NCBI GenBank assembly: GCA_900489925.1
Contig: UEHQ01000002.1
Span: forward strand, 1-64,000
Source of the DNA: Hyphomicrobiales bacterium
GTDB taxonomy: Bacteria; Pseudomonadota; Alphaproteobacteria; Rhizobiales; Rhizobiaceae
DNA: 64,000 nucleotides
Direction: 5' to 3'
In this document: piece by piece, positions 1 to 8,500 of the stretch
How positions within the stretch are numbered: position 1 is the first letter of the stretch
Layout: every line of letters starts with the position of its first letter
Notes under the pieces: model-generated
Database searches by the model: none
The model's input: the letters and a program-made list of their open reading frames with translations, nothing else
What the model was told of the DNA's origin: nothing
Position numbers and translations under genes: made by a program

Positions 1-347
1 GCTGCCACGTCGGCGTCGGCTTCTGCCTTCAGACGGCCAGCTTCATCGAGATCCTGTGCGATGCGCGTGTGGCGCTGCTCCAGGATAGCGCCAATGCGCG
101 GCGCGATGACCTTTTGCATGAGCACGAAGAAGACAACAAACGTGATCGCCAGCCACAGGAGCTGCGATGCGTAAGTCGTCGAATCGAAAGGCGGAAAGAC
201 ACCGCCATGGTGTTCGGCTGGCACGCCGGTCTCGGTATGGACCTCGCCTGCGGCCGGGGCAGCATGCGCGTCTGTACCGGTCGCTGCACCAGTTTCTGCG
301 GTTCCCGCCGGGGCTTCTTCAGCGTAAGCCGGGGTCACAAAAAACAT
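1..347 (-). CDS. atpF2: F0F1 ATP synthase subunit b' (partial, 3' end outside window)
   Basis: This is the peripheral-stalk b' subunit of the F0 sector, which with subunit b ties the F1 head to the membrane ring. The first 115 residues are visible: a short hydrophobic start, an Ala/Gly/His-rich stretch, then [20 protein letters not shown] followed by a charged helix ([16 protein letters not shown]), typical of b/b' subunits. The extra N-terminal segment before the membrane helix is typical of the alphaproteobacterial b' form. A strong GGAGGTG ribosome site at 351-357 fixes the ATG at 347. It follows atpE on the same strand, separated by a 12-bp stem-loop. The gene continues beyond base 1. Confidence 0.93.
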   Translation of the reverse strand, partial: MFFVTPAYAEEAPAGTAETGAATGTDAHAAPAAGEVHTETGVPAEHHGGVFPPFDSTTYASQLLWLAITFVVFFVLMQKVIAPRIGAILEQRHTRIAQDLDEAGRLKAEADADVA

Positions 348-375
348 GCTCACCTCCAGGTGTACTGCAAATACA

Positions 376-412
376 AAGGATCACGGCTCGCTGTTCGCAG
401 GCCGTGATCCTT
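376..412 (-). terminator. Stem-loop between atpE and atpF2 (attenuator or mRNA-stabilising hairpin)
   Basis: A perfect 12-bp inverted repeat (376-387 paired with 401-412) with a 13-nt loop lies in the atpE-atpF2 gap. On the coding (minus) strand it is followed by TTTGTATTTG, a weak U-tract. It could be a partial terminator or a 3' stabiliser that raises the c-subunit message relative to downstream genes. No experiment supports either reading. Confidence 0.6.
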
Positions 413-425
413 CAGTGCGCCGAAA

Positions 426-653
426 TTAAACGGCGAACAGCAGAAGGAGAGCGACGAGCAGCGAGAAGATGCCCAGAGCTTCCGTAACGGCGAAGCCGAA
501 TACCAGACGGCCGAACTGGCTGTCAGCGGCAGACGGGTTGCGCAGAGCGCCCGAAAGATAGCTGCCGAAGATGTTGCCAAGGCCAAGAGCCGTACCGGCC
601 ATACCGAAGCAAGCGAGGCCTGCACCGATGAACTTTGCTGCTTCCGCGTCCAT
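426..653 (-). CDS. atpE: F0F1 ATP synthase subunit c (proteolipid)
   Basis: This 75-residue proteolipid forms the rotating c-ring that carries protons across the inner membrane. Two hydrophobic helices flank the polar loop ALRNPSAAD; the second helix carries the essential carboxylate (Glu in AVTEALGIF, about residue 58). The ATG at 653 is chosen over upstream in-frame codons because AAGGAG lies just ahead of it and the length matches the family. It sits between atpB and atpF2 in the usual alphaproteobacterial F0 order. Confidence 0.97.
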   Translation of the reverse strand: MDAEAAKFIGAGLACFGMAGTALGLGNIFGSYLSGALRNPSAADSQFGRLVFGFAVTEALGIFSLLVALLLLFAV

Positions 654-721
654 GTTGAACTCCTTTGAAATGGTGTTGCGGCGAATTGACTGACGCCCGC
701 GGGCGTCAACGTCGGTATCCC

Positions 722-1474
722 TTAGTGGCCACCCGGATGGATCGCGTCGTTGAGGTACATGCAAGTCAGCACCGCAAAGACGTAAGCCTGGAGGAAGGCG
801 ACGAGGAACTCTAGACCGGTCAGGGCGACCGTCATGATGAGTGGGAGAATGGCGCCACCGATACCGACCGCACCCAGCGCTCCGAGCGAGGCAACGAAGC
901 CTGCGAACACTTTAAGGGTGATGTGACCAGCCAGCATGTTGGCGAAGAGACGAACGGAGAGCGAAATCGGACGCGAGAGGAACGAGATGATTTCAATCGC
1001 CACGACCAGCGGCAGAAGAATGCCGGGAACGCCTTGCGGAACGAAGACATTCAGGAAGTGGAAGCCGTGCTTGTAAAAACCGTAGACCAGAACCGTGCCG
1101 ATGACGAGCAAAGCAAGAGCAAAGGTGACGATGATCTGGCTGGTGATGGTGAAGAAGTATGGGAACATGCCGAGCAGGTTTGCCGTCAGCACGAACATGA
1201 AGAGCGAGAAGACCAGCGGGAAGAATTTCATCCCCTTGGTGCCGGCGCCTTCCTGAAGCATCTTTGCGATGAATTCGTAGGACATCTCCGCGACGGACTG
1301 CGACCGGCCCGGAACGATGGCGCGGTTGGACGTCGAGAAATACAGAAAGCCTGCGGCAACGGCTGCGGATGCAACCATGAAAAGCGATGCGTTCGTGAAC
1401 GAAAAATCAATTCCGCCGACTTCGATCGGCACAATCTTCTGGATCAGGAACTGATGGGTCGGATCGTTGGACAC
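722..1474 (-). CDS. atpB: F0F1 ATP synthase subunit a
   Basis: This 250-residue integral membrane stator subunit provides the proton half-channels against the c-ring. The sequence contains five to six hydrophobic segments and the family signature [20 protein letters not shown], which includes the essential Arg. The C-terminal helix [19 protein letters not shown] is also characteristic. It is followed by atpE with a short gap, consistent with one operon. Confidence 0.97.
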   Translation of the reverse strand: MSNDPTHQFLIQKIVPIEVGGIDFSFTNASLFMVASAAVAAGFLYFSTSNRAIVPGRSQSVAEMSYEFIAKMLQEGAGTKGMKFFPLVFSLFMFVLTANLLGMFPYFFTITSQIIVTFALALLVIGTVLVYGFYKHGFHFLNVFVPQGVPGILLPLVVAIEIISFLSRPISLSVRLFANMLAGHITLKVFAGFVASLGALGAVGIGGAILPLIMTVALTGLEFLVAFLQAYVFAVLTCMYLNDAIHPGGH

Positions 1475-1546
1475 CGCTTGTTCTCTCTATCTTTGGCCCG
1501 CGTAACCGGGATCATTGCACTGGATCGAACGCCTGCGCGCTCTGCC

Positions 1547-1891
1547 CTATTTATTGTCTCGCCCACGATCAGCAGGGTCAGGTCTTGAAACCTTTCCAGC
1601 CGCCCTCAGGACGTTCAACACGCCAGCACCGAATCCAAGAAGAAGAAGAACCATCAATCCCCAAGGCGCCGTGCCGACAAAACGGTCGACGAGGTAGCCA
1701 AGAACGGCACCGACAACGATGGCGGAAATGAACTCACTCGAAAGCTTCATCGCCTGGGCATAGCCCTTGCGACTCACTTCGGCGCGGGCCTCGTCGGCCT
1801 CGTCCTTCCCCGCCTCGATGCGCTTGGTTGCGAGCTTTGCTCCCAACTGCGCCCGGCGCTCTTCCAGACCTTCCTCGCGGTCATCCGTCAT
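1547..1891 (-). CDS. atpI: ATP synthase subunit I (AtpI family)
   Basis: A 114-residue protein with a charged N-terminal half (EERRAQLGAKLATKRIEAGK) and two membrane helices (FISAIVVGAVLGYLVDRFVG and GLMVLLLLGFGAGVLNVLRA) joined by a short loop, the pattern of alphaproteobacterial AtpI. The family is linked to c-ring assembly or Mg2+ supply and is not part of the finished enzyme. It is the first gene of the F0 operon here. GGAGGAG lies a few bases before its ATG, and a good promoter sits about 105 bp upstream. Confidence 0.9.
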   Translation of the reverse strand: MTDDREEGLEERRAQLGAKLATKRIEAGKDEADEARAEVSRKGYAQAMKLSSEFISAIVVGAVLGYLVDRFVGTAPWGLMVLLLLGFGAGVLNVLRAAGKVSRPDPADRGRDNK

Positions 1892-1995
1892 GGTGCTCTC
1901 CTCCGCTTGCCGCTGTCCGCGATCCCGCTACCCCGGTTTCAGGACAACGACCCCAAGGGTTCGAGAACCTTTCGGCCCGTTCTGAAGTCGCGCGC

Positions 1996-2024
1996 AACAT
2001 AGTTTTAGCAAAAAGCATAGTCAA
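1996..2024 (-). promoter_or_regulatory. Candidate sigma-70 promoter for the atpI-B-E-F operon
   Basis: On the minus strand a TTGACT -35 (2024-2019) and a TATGTT -10 (2001-1996) are separated by exactly 17 nt. This places a start site about 100 nt before the atpI ATG. Only the motif match is visible. Confidence 0.5.
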
Positions 2025-2082
2025 GGCGTGGGGGACTTATGTCCAGCCTTAAAATAATCACTGAAAAACATATACTTAGATT

Positions 2083-2172
2083 GATTTGGCAGACTGGAGC
2101 CAAAATCGACCGAAAGAATCCGCTTTGAGGCGAGGCGATCCGGCGCAAAAACGCGCCTGGATCGGCTTTTTT
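2083..2172 (+). ncRNA. Candidate small RNA ending in a Rho-independent terminator
   Basis: A terminator-like hairpin on the plus strand (2136-2146 pairing with 2153-2164, one bulged T) is followed by six T residues at 2167-2172. No plus-strand protein gene precedes it. Upstream are a second stem (2085-2090 with 2099-2104) and a TATACT -10-like box at 2071-2076 with a poor -35 (TTAAAA, 2049-2054). This predicts a ~90-nt transcript whose end abuts the 3' end of the convergent SleB gene (stop codon 2174-2176). I do not recognise it as a known rhizobial RNA family. The same hairpin could instead simply protect the SleB mRNA end. Confidence 0.35.
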
Positions 2173-2173
2173 G

Positions 2174-3382
2174 TCAGCTCCAACCGCCGCCATAGGTGCG
2201 ATAGAAGACGTGCAGGCCGATGCGCCCGACCTTTTCCATCGTTTTCGCCCATTTCGGACGAACGTAGACCGCGTGATAGTGAGTCGCGGAGCCGACCTGC
2301 GGCAGCCAGATCTTGCCTGCCGTCACCGCCATGGCGACGTCGCGGGCGATCCTCCAATGATACTGGGAGTTCACCCGGTCCTTGATGTTGTCGCAGGCAA
2401 AGGAGAACTGGCAGCGGTTGCGCCAATCCTCGTTCTGGTAGACGACGCCGCAAATGGTCTTCGGATAGGCGGGATTGCGGACGCGGTTGAGGATGACCTG
2501 GGCGACGGCCGCCTGTCCCTTGACGGTTTCGCCGCGGGCTTCGAAGTAGATGCCGGAAGCAAGGCACTGCTGCTCGGCCGCCGAGAAGACGCTCGGCGGC
2601 AGGACGCTTGCGGCCCAGGCGTGATCGCGAGGACCGATCTGCGGAACGAAACGACCATCGTCCGCCTTTTCGGTGAGGATCGAGTCGAACGGCGACTGGC
2701 GAGCGTAATCGGGCGCGGCTGGCGCGAAGGCGGTCGCGAGCACGTCGGCCTTGTCGTTCGTGACTAGGCCAGCCAGCATCGGCGAAACGCCGCGATCCGG
2801 CTTCGGCGGTTCCTTCTTATAGAAGTTGGTGGCGATCTGGATTTCCTTGCCCTTGATCTTCGGCTTCACGAAGGCGGACTTATCCTTGAGATCGAAGGTC
2901 GGCTGGAAAAGGAGCTTGGTCCGGTGGAGGATGGAACCGGCGGAAAAATCCTTGGGTGGCTGCATCTGCTCGACGGCGACCACCCTGCCCTTCTTGGACT
3001 GGCGGTTGACGCGATCCTCATCGGGGGTTGCCTCGTGGCCCTTGTCCTTGGCCATGAAGGCGACCTTGCGACCGTCGGGGAGTACCATGCCCGCACCAGA
3101 GGCGATCGTGCCCGTCACGAGCGGGTCGGCAAAAGCCAGCTCTGCCTGGTGGATCGACCCCGCCGGCGAGTTGGTCAGCACCATGCGCCAGTTTTCCCGG
3201 CCCTGATCCAGACCGGCAAGCAGTGCCGCCAGATCGGCATGCGATGCCATGGTGGGAAACATCAGCCAGCCACAGACACCGAAGAGCGCGGGTGAGCTCC
3301 AGTTTTGAAGCAAGAGACGCAGCTTGCCACGGGAACGGATATTTCGACGCAACACCAGACTCCGGCATGGACGCATGAACAT
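2174..3382 (-). CDS. SleB-type cell wall hydrolase
   Basis: This 402-residue protein has a hydrophobic N-terminal segment at about residues 30-50 (LFGVCGWLMFPTMASHADL), so it is probably exported or membrane-anchored. The C-terminal ~140 residues form a Hydrolase_2 (SleB) domain: CLASGIYFEARGE with the catalytic Glu, AAVAQVILNRVRNPAYP, and QFSFACDN. In this family the domain cleaves peptidoglycan glycan strands. The middle region is low in motifs. The start is uncertain: ATG at 3382 or 3376, neither with a strong ribosome site. A 25-bp palindrome lies just upstream. It is a single gene on the minus strand. Confidence 0.88.
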   Translation of the reverse strand: MFMRPCRSLVLRRNIRSRGKLRLLLQNWSSPALFGVCGWLMFPTMASHADLAALLAGLDQGRENWRMVLTNSPAGSIHQAELAFADPLVTGTIASGAGMVLPDGRKVAFMAKDKGHEATPDEDRVNRQSKKGRVVAVEQMQPPKDFSAGSILHRTKLLFQPTFDLKDKSAFVKPKIKGKEIQIATNFYKKEPPKPDRGVSPMLAGLVTNDKADVLATAFAPAAPDYARQSPFDSILTEKADDGRFVPQIGPRDHAWAASVLPPSVFSAAEQQCLASGIYFEARGETVKGQAAVAQVILNRVRNPAYPKTICGVVYQNEDWRNRCQFSFACDNIKDRVNSQYHWRIARDVAMAVTAGKIWLPQVGSATHYHAVYVRPKWAKTMEKVGRIGLHVFYRTYGGGWS

Positions 3383-3398
3383 GCCGATGAAAATGTCT

Positions 3399-3423
3399 CA
3401 TTAACCTTGATGCTTGGTTAATG
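3399..3423. promoter_or_regulatory. 25-bp palindrome upstream of the SleB hydrolase gene
   Basis: Eight-bp perfect arms CATTAACC / GGTTAATG surround a 9-nt centre. It ends 17 bp before the ATG at 3382. TTAACC hexamers resemble CtrA half-sites, but the TTAA-TTAA spacing is 13, not the canonical 7. It is best treated as an unassigned operator. Confidence 0.4.
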
Positions 3424-3471
3424 CGACCGGCCTAATTTACCCAAAGACGTACAACCCAGGCAAAACGCAAA

Positions 3472-3503
3472 AGCCCGGCACGATGGCCGGGCTCTTTGCT
3501 TGG
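3472..3503 (-). terminator. Rho-independent terminator of kup
   Basis: An 8-bp GC stem (3472-3479 with 3486-3493) with a 6-nt loop is followed on the minus strand by TTTTGCGTTTTGCC. It lies about 20 nt downstream of the kup stop codon. Confidence 0.75.
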
Positions 3504-3514
3504 CGGCAGCGCCA

Positions 3515-5413
3515 TCAGATGATGACGTGCGAGCCGAGTTCCACCACGCGGTTTGCCGGCAGACGGAAGTAATCCGAAGGATTGGCCGCAGCGTTGGCCA
3601 GCGCAATATAAAGACGGTCCTGCCAATAGGGCATGCCCGACTTTGCGTCCGGAACCAGCTTGCGGCGGCCGAGATAGAAGGACGTCGACATGATATCGAA
3701 CTTCAGACCTGTCTTGCGGAGCGTCGCGAGCGCCTGCGAGACGTTCTGCGATTCCATGAAGCCGAACAGCAACTCGACGCGCGAGAAGCGCTCGGAGATC
3801 TGCTCGACCTTATAGCGATCGGCGCTCGGAACGCGCGGCTTGTTGACCGTGCGGATCGTCAGGATCACGTTTTTGTCATGCAGGACGTGATTGTGCTTCA
3901 GGTTATGCAGCAGCGCGGCCGGTGCGGATTCCGGGTCGCTCGTCAGGAAGATCGCCGTTCCCGGCACGTGCGCCGGCGAATGATCGCTCTTGCGCTCGAT
4001 CGAGCTGACGAAGGAGGCCAGCGGAATATCGGTATGGCGCGTCTTTTCCATAAGGAGCGCCGAGCCGCGCCGCCATGTCCACATGATGATCGTGAACGCG
4101 GTTGCGATCAGTACAGGGATATAGCCGCCGTCGTGGATCTTCAGAAGGTTCGCTCCGAGGAAGATCATCTCGAGTGCAAGCAGCGGCGCGAGGACCAGCG
4201 TTGCAACCGGGATCGACCAGTGCCAGCGAACGCGAACGAATTCGAAGGCCATGATCGAGGTGACCACCATCGCGCCTGTGACCGAGATCCCGTAGGCGGT
4301 TGCCAGCGCATCCGAGGTCTTGAAGCTCAGTACCAGGAAGATGACGCCGAAAAACAGGACGGCGTTGACCGACGGAACGAAGATTTGTCCGGTATTCGTT
4401 TCCGACGTGAAGAGGATTTCCATGCGCGGCAGGAAGCCGAGGTTGATCCCCTGTCGGACGAGCGAGAAGGCGCCGGTGATCACGGCCTGGCTGGCAATGA
4501 TCGTGGCAGCTGTCGCCAGGATGACAACCGGCAAAAGAGCCCATTGCGGATACATCAAATAGAAAGGATCAGACATCGCCTGCGGATTGCCGAGAACCAG
4601 TGCCCCCTGACCGAGATAGTTGAGTGTCAGCGAGGGGAAAATCAGCGCGAACCAGGCCCACTGGATCGGACGGCGACCAAAGTGACCGAGGTCGGCGTAA
4701 AGCGCTTCCGCGCCCGTCACCGTCAGGAACACGGCACCTAGGACCACAACGCCAAAGAAACCTTCATGCAGCAGGAAGCTGATGGCATAATACGGGTTGA
4801 AGGCGGCAAGAATGCCGAAATCGTCGGAAATATGCGAAATGCCGGCGACCGCCATGACGATAAACCAGAGAGCGGTGATCGGCCCGAAGAAGCGGGCCAT
4901 CGTGCCGGTTCCTCGCGACTGCACGGCAAAGAGCAGCGCCAGGATGAAGACCGAGATCGGCACGATATAGCTGGTCAAGCTGGGCGCCACGAGCTTCAGA
5001 CCTTCGACGGCCGACAGCACCGAGAGCGCAGGCGTGATCATCGCGTCGCCAAGGAACAGCGCCGCGCCGACCAGACCCAGCAGCATCAGGAATGCCGTGT
5101 GTCCGTTGGCCGTCTTCATCAGCAGCGCCAGCAGTGAAAGCGTACCGCCCTCGCCTTCGTTGTCGGCGCGCAGCAGAAACAGGACGTATTTGATGGTGAC
5201 GATGATCGTCAGCGCCCAGATCATCAGCGAAATCAGGCTGATGACTTCAAAGCGGGTCAAGCCGTCGACCGCGACGGGCTTCAACGCTTCGCGAAACGCG
5301 TAAAGCGGGCTGGTACCGATATCGCCATAGACGACACCGACAGAGCCGAGCGCAAGATAGAACAGCTTGCGCGGGCTCATTTTTTCATCCTGTGAATGGC
5401 TGTCTTCGGACAT
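3515..5413 (-). CDS. kup: Low-affinity potassium transporter Kup (Trk-independent)
   Basis: A 632-residue KUP/HAK/KT-family potassium uptake permease. The N-terminus carries the family signature [20 protein letters not shown], followed by about 12 hydrophobic segments and a cytosolic C-terminal domain of roughly 150 residues (from [20 protein letters not shown]). Length and motifs fit an intact protein. It begins 18 nt after the corA stop on the same strand, so the two cation transporters probably form one operon, and a terminator follows it. Confidence 0.96.
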   Translation of the reverse strand: MSEDSHSQDEKMSPRKLFYLALGSVGVVYGDIGTSPLYAFREALKPVAVDGLTRFEVISLISLMIWALTIIVTIKYVLFLLRADNEGEGGTLSLLALLMKTANGHTAFLMLLGLVGAALFLGDAMITPALSVLSAVEGLKLVAPSLTSYIVPISVFILALLFAVQSRGTGTMARFFGPITALWFIVMAVAGISHISDDFGILAAFNPYYAISFLLHEGFFGVVVLGAVFLTVTGAEALYADLGHFGRRPIQWAWFALIFPSLTLNYLGQGALVLGNPQAMSDPFYLMYPQWALLPVVILATAATIIASQAVITGAFSLVRQGINLGFLPRMEILFTSETNTGQIFVPSVNAVLFFGVIFLVLSFKTSDALATAYGISVTGAMVVTSIMAFEFVRVRWHWSIPVATLVLAPLLALEMIFLGANLLKIHDGGYIPVLIATAFTIIMWTWRRGSALLMEKTRHTDIPLASFVSSIERKSDHSPAHVPGTAIFLTSDPESAPAALLHNLKHNHVLHDKNVILTIRTVNKPRVPSADRYKVEQISERFSRVELLFGFMESQNVSQALATLRKTGLKFDIMSTSFYLGRRKLVPDAKSGMPYWQDRLYIALANAAANPSDYFRLPANRVVELGSHVII

Positions 5414-5431
5414 TAAATGAAAACAGGCTCT

Positions 5432-6409
5432 TCAGAGCCAGCCTTTCCAGCGGAAAAAGAAAAAGGGGATGATGGCGGATATCACCATGAGCCCGAGCGA
5501 ATAAGGATAGCCTTGCACCCAGTGCAGTTCCGGCATCGACTCGAAATTCATGCCATAGATGGAGGCGACCAGCGTCGGCGGCAAGAAGACCACGGACGCG
5601 ATCGAGAAAATCTTGATGATCGAGTTCTGTTCGATGTTGATCAACCCGAGCGACGCATCAAGAAGAAAGGTGATGTTGCCCGCGACGAACGACGAGTGTT
5701 CGGACAACGACTGGATGTCGCGGGAAACCGTGCGGCAGAGTTCTTTCGTTTCGCGATCCTGCTGAACGGCTGGAACGTTGTAGAAGAAGGTCATCAAGCG
5801 GGACAGCGATGCCAGACTATCGCGCACCTTGCTGACAAGACGATGATAGCCGGCAATATCGCGCAGCTTCATTTCGAGGTAGTTCGACGGCTTGCGGACT
5901 TTCTTAGCGCGGTCGCCGAACACATGCGTCGACAGGATGTCGATGCGCGCCACAGACAACTCAAGGATCTCAGCGGTACGGTCGATGATGGTCTCGAAGA
6001 GCTTGGCAAGCAATGCGGCGCCGGTGCGCCACTGTTGCGGCAGCCGATGCAGCGCTGCGATGAAAAGCGTGAAGGACTTCGGACGCGCATAGCGGATGGT
6101 GACCAGACGCTTGCCGGCAAGAACGAAAGCGACGTCGGCCAACATGGGCGCCTCGGTCTCGGCCTTGCAAAGCAGAGAAGCGGTCATGAAGACCGCATCG
6201 TTTTCAACATAGAGGCGCGCGGACGGTTCGATGTCCTTGAGATCGTCGCGGGTCGGCACTTCGATACCGAGGACCTTTTCAGCGTAGATCTCTTCCTCGT
6301 GCGTCGGCTCGATCATATCGATCCACACGACGTCGTCGCGCAGCGCGGTGACTTGCGACAGGTCGGTGAGTTCGATCGACTCGCAGTTGGAGCAGTAGGC
6401 CGTGATCAC
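5432..6409 (-). CDS. corA: CorA-family magnesium/cobalt channel
   Basis: CorA is a homopentameric inner-membrane Mg2+ channel. This 325-residue protein has the large cytosolic alpha/beta domain, then the first membrane helix ending in YGMNFESMPEL (the GMN pore signature) and a second helix before the short KGWL tail. I choose a GTG start at 6409 (ITAYCSNCES follows), since CorA proteins typically begin at that point; a TTG at 6436 would add nine residues. GGAG at 6422-6419 is a suitable ribosome site but is locked in a 6-bp hairpin directly before the GTG, and a tiny upstream ORF ends in a GTGA overlap with it. It is co-transcribed with kup. Confidence 0.93.
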   Translation of the reverse strand: MITAYCSNCESIELTDLSQVTALRDDVVWIDMIEPTHEEEIYAEKVLGIEVPTRDDLKDIEPSARLYVENDAVFMTASLLCKAETEAPMLADVAFVLAGKRLVTIRYARPKSFTLFIAALHRLPQQWRTGAALLAKLFETIIDRTAEILELSVARIDILSTHVFGDRAKKVRKPSNYLEMKLRDIAGYHRLVSKVRDSLASLSRLMTFFYNVPAVQQDRETKELCRTVSRDIQSLSEHSSFVAGNITFLLDASLGLINIEQNSIIKIFSIASVVFLPPTLVASIYGMNFESMPELHWVQGYPYSLGLMVISAIIPFFFFRWKGWL

Positions 6410-6459
6410 CGGAGGTGTCTCCGGCACGCAGGGCAACGTTCAGCTGTCGCCTGTCCCAT
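6406..6459 (-). CDS. Candidate 17-residue leader ORF overlapping the corA start
   Basis: This reads MGQATAERCPACRRHLR then TGA, whose first two bases are inside the corA GTG (GTGA overlap). Its ATG overlaps the stop of the preceding 29-codon ORF (TGATG). Translation through it would melt the hairpin that masks the corA ribosome site. No family is recognised; it is supported only by its arrangement. Confidence 0.35.
   Translation of the reverse strand: MGQATAERCPACRRHLR
6409..6424 (-). promoter_or_regulatory. Hairpin masking the corA ribosome binding site
   Basis: CCGGAG and CTCCGG form a perfect 6-bp stem with a 4-nt loop on the corA mRNA. The 5' arm contains the only GGAG close to the GTG start (9 nt spacing) and the 3' arm ends on the G of that GTG. 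The structure could therefore block initiation unless a ribosome arrives from the upstream leader ORF. Confidence 0.4.
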
Positions 6460-6548
6460 CAGAAAACCTTCCGCAGCGCGCCGGCAGCTATGGCAATGCG
6501 ACGCTCGCTGTTCTTAGATCCTAACGAAAGCGATTGATCAATGTCCAT
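6459..6548 (-). CDS. Candidate 29-residue leader peptide ORF upstream of corA
   Basis: The ORF MDIDQSLSLGSKNSERRIAI... ends in RKVF and a TGA that overlaps the next ATG. An AGGAG lies 4 nt ahead of its ATG (6557-6553). Both the ribosome site and the chain of stop/start overlaps leading to corA suggest that it is translated. No homologous family is known to me. A regulatory role like that of the corL leader of Salmonella corA is an inference from position. Confidence 0.4.
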   Translation of the reverse strand: MDIDQSLSLGSKNSERRIAIAAGALRKVF

Positions 6549-6816
6549 AAAGCTCCTGACATATCCGCGCGAAGCCGGAATATGCGCCATGCTCGACCGC
6601 ACCGCAGCCATCAAACCTTCGACCGACAAGAGAACTCCGAACATGCAACGGTGACCCCGCGAGGAACCAGCCGCCATCAAGCATTGCCTATTGCCGCCCT
6701 CATGGCGACGGCGCGCCATATGACGGAAACCCACGGAAGAATCAAGACATCTTACGTGAACTGCGCCTTTTGATCACATTTCGCCCGCAATTTCGAGTCT
6801 AGCGCCGGCGAAGCAA
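6549..6816. other. Intergenic region between mrp and the corA leader
   Basis: These 268 bp contain the presumed corA promoter, but I see no clear -35/-10 pair and no convincing terminator for mrp. No protein-like ORF is supported here. Confidence 0.4.
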
Positions 6817-7974
6817 CTATTCAAAGACGATGGCCGGAGCCGGTCTCGGCTGCTGCCCTCCAAGCTGCTGCCAGACCCGCGATGCGATATCGCGGTAGAT
6901 GCCGGCAACGATCCCGTTCGGCTCAGAGGCGACCAGAGGCGTCCCGGCGTCCGAGGTCTCCCGGATGTTCATGGTCAAGGGCACCTCGCCGAGAAAGGGA
7001 ACGCCGATGCGCTCAGCCTCCTTTCGCGCGCCGCCATGGCCGAATATGTCATAGCGCGCACCGGTGTCGGGAGCGATGAAATAGCTCATGTTTTCGACGA
7101 TCCCGAGAACGGGAACCTCGACCTTCTTGAACATGTTCAGGCCCTTGCGCGCATCGATAAGCGCCAGGTCCTGCGGCGTCGACACGATGACGGCGCCGGC
7201 GAGCGGCACCTGTTGGGCCATCGTCAGCTGCGCGTCGCCGGTACCGGGCGGCATATCGACGACCAGCACGTCCAATTCGCCCCATGCGACTTCGCGCAGC
7301 ATCTGCATCAGCGCCGACTGCACCATCGGACCGCGCCAGATCATCGCCGTTTCCTCATCGACGAGGAAGCCCATGGACATGACCTTGAGGCCGTAGTTTT
7401 CCATCGGATTGATGATGCGGCCATCGATCTGCGTGGGTCGACCGGAAATCTTCAGCAGCCGCGGCATAGACGGACCATAGATATCCGCGTCGAGGATCCC
7501 GACGCGAAGGCCGTTCGCCTGCAGGCCGAGGGCGAGATTGACCGCGGTGGTCGACTTTCCAACGCCGCCCTTGCCCGACGCAACGGCGATGATCGCACCG
7601 ATACCGGGAACGCCGATCTTGCCGGCGCGCGGCTGCTGCGCCTGCGGAGCGTGCGAGTGACCGTGCGAACCGTGAGCGCCGTGCGGGGCAGCAGCGGGCG
7701 CCTGAGACTGGGTTGAGCCGGCTTTCTTGTCGGCCGTCAGCGCGACAAGCGCGCCCTGCACGCCGGGGATTTCCTTGATGACGCGCTCGGCGGCAAGCCG
7801 CAGCGGTTCCAGCTCCTTGGCGCGATCGGCCGGAACGGTAATCGAGAAATAGACCTTGCCGTCGGAAATGAAGACATCGGAGACCATGCCGAGCTCAACG
7901 ATGTTATGCTCGAGATCGGGGCCTCGAACCGTCTTGAGCGTTTCGAGAACCTGTTCCTTGGTGACGGCCGCCAT
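6817..7974 (-). CDS. mrp: Mrp/NBP35-family iron-sulfur carrier ATPase
   Basis: This 385-residue P-loop ATPase is of the family that assembles or carries Fe-S clusters. Residues 1-80 are a MIP18/DUF59 domain (VRGPDLEHNIVELGMV). A His-rich linker follows (HGAHGSHGHSH, about 98-108), then the Mrp NTPase with the deviant Walker A ASGKGGVGKST at about 132-142, DADIYGPSMP, and DMPPGTGD. The usual CPxC cluster ligand is absent: the segment reads ENMSYFIAPDTGARYDIFGH. The ATG at 7974 is preceded by TGAGG and matches the family start; the frame stays open for 54 codons upstream but lacks motifs there. Confidence 0.92.
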   Translation of the reverse strand: MAAVTKEQVLETLKTVRGPDLEHNIVELGMVSDVFISDGKVYFSITVPADRAKELEPLRLAAERVIKEIPGVQGALVALTADKKAGSTQSQAPAAAPHGAHGSHGHSHAPQAQQPRAGKIGVPGIGAIIAVASGKGGVGKSTTAVNLALGLQANGLRVGILDADIYGPSMPRLLKISGRPTQIDGRIINPMENYGLKVMSMGFLVDEETAMIWRGPMVQSALMQMLREVAWGELDVLVVDMPPGTGDAQLTMAQQVPLAGAVIVSTPQDLALIDARKGLNMFKKVEVPVLGIVENMSYFIAPDTGARYDIFGHGGARKEAERIGVPFLGEVPLTMNIRETSDAGTPLVASEPNGIVAGIYRDIASRVWQQLGGQQPRPAPAIVFE

Positions 7975-8500
7975 TGCATCCTCATTGCCTGTTTCGGCTC
8001 TTAGATAGAGGAGAGCCGCGGCTTCGCCAAACGAAATCAGCGAACAGGCCTGCCAGCGCGCGGAATCGTGCCGCTGCAGATTGGGAAGGAGCCGTTGCGC
8101 CTCCAAGTCCGCCGGGCTTTCGCCCTGGTGACGCAACGGTCTTCTGCCAAGAACATGTAAGGGTTAGCGCACATATGCCAAAAGACCAGCGGTAAAGAGC
8201 GGAAAAAGCGCCTGAGCAATATCGATGCCATCATAGCGTAGCTCAAAAACAACAACCGCCGCCCAATGCCGCACGCCAATAAGGCGCCCCGGCATCGGAC
8301 GGCGGATTGTAGGTCGCGCCATTGATCCGGCGTCGTTACCAGGCCCCCTCTGGACCGCTGGATAAAAAGAAGCAGAAAACGTGCCAGTTAGCCAGGACAG
8401 TGGAAACACGGAGCAATCCGAGAACCTCGCCCGAGGCCGGGAGCGCGATTGCCGCCAAATTAGGCTAATTCGCGCGACCCGCCCATAATCTGAGCAAGGT
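7975..8500. other. 526-bp intergenic region between mrp and the LuxR gene
   Basis: This region lies upstream of mrp and downstream of the luxR-type gene, both on the minus strand. Short ORFs here have no recognisable motif or ribosome site. I see small palindromes (for example around 8457-8469 and 8426-8437) but no terminator with a T-run, and no RNA gene. Confidence 0.4.

Noticed and set aside
3500..4741. 413-codon plus-strand frame opposite kup
   Set aside because: Composition is rich in Arg, Asp and Gln with no motif; kup on the other strand is unambiguous.
7975..8136. 54-residue N-terminal extension of Mrp
   Set aside because: The frame is open, but the family N-terminus begins at the ATG at 7974, which has its own ribosome site.
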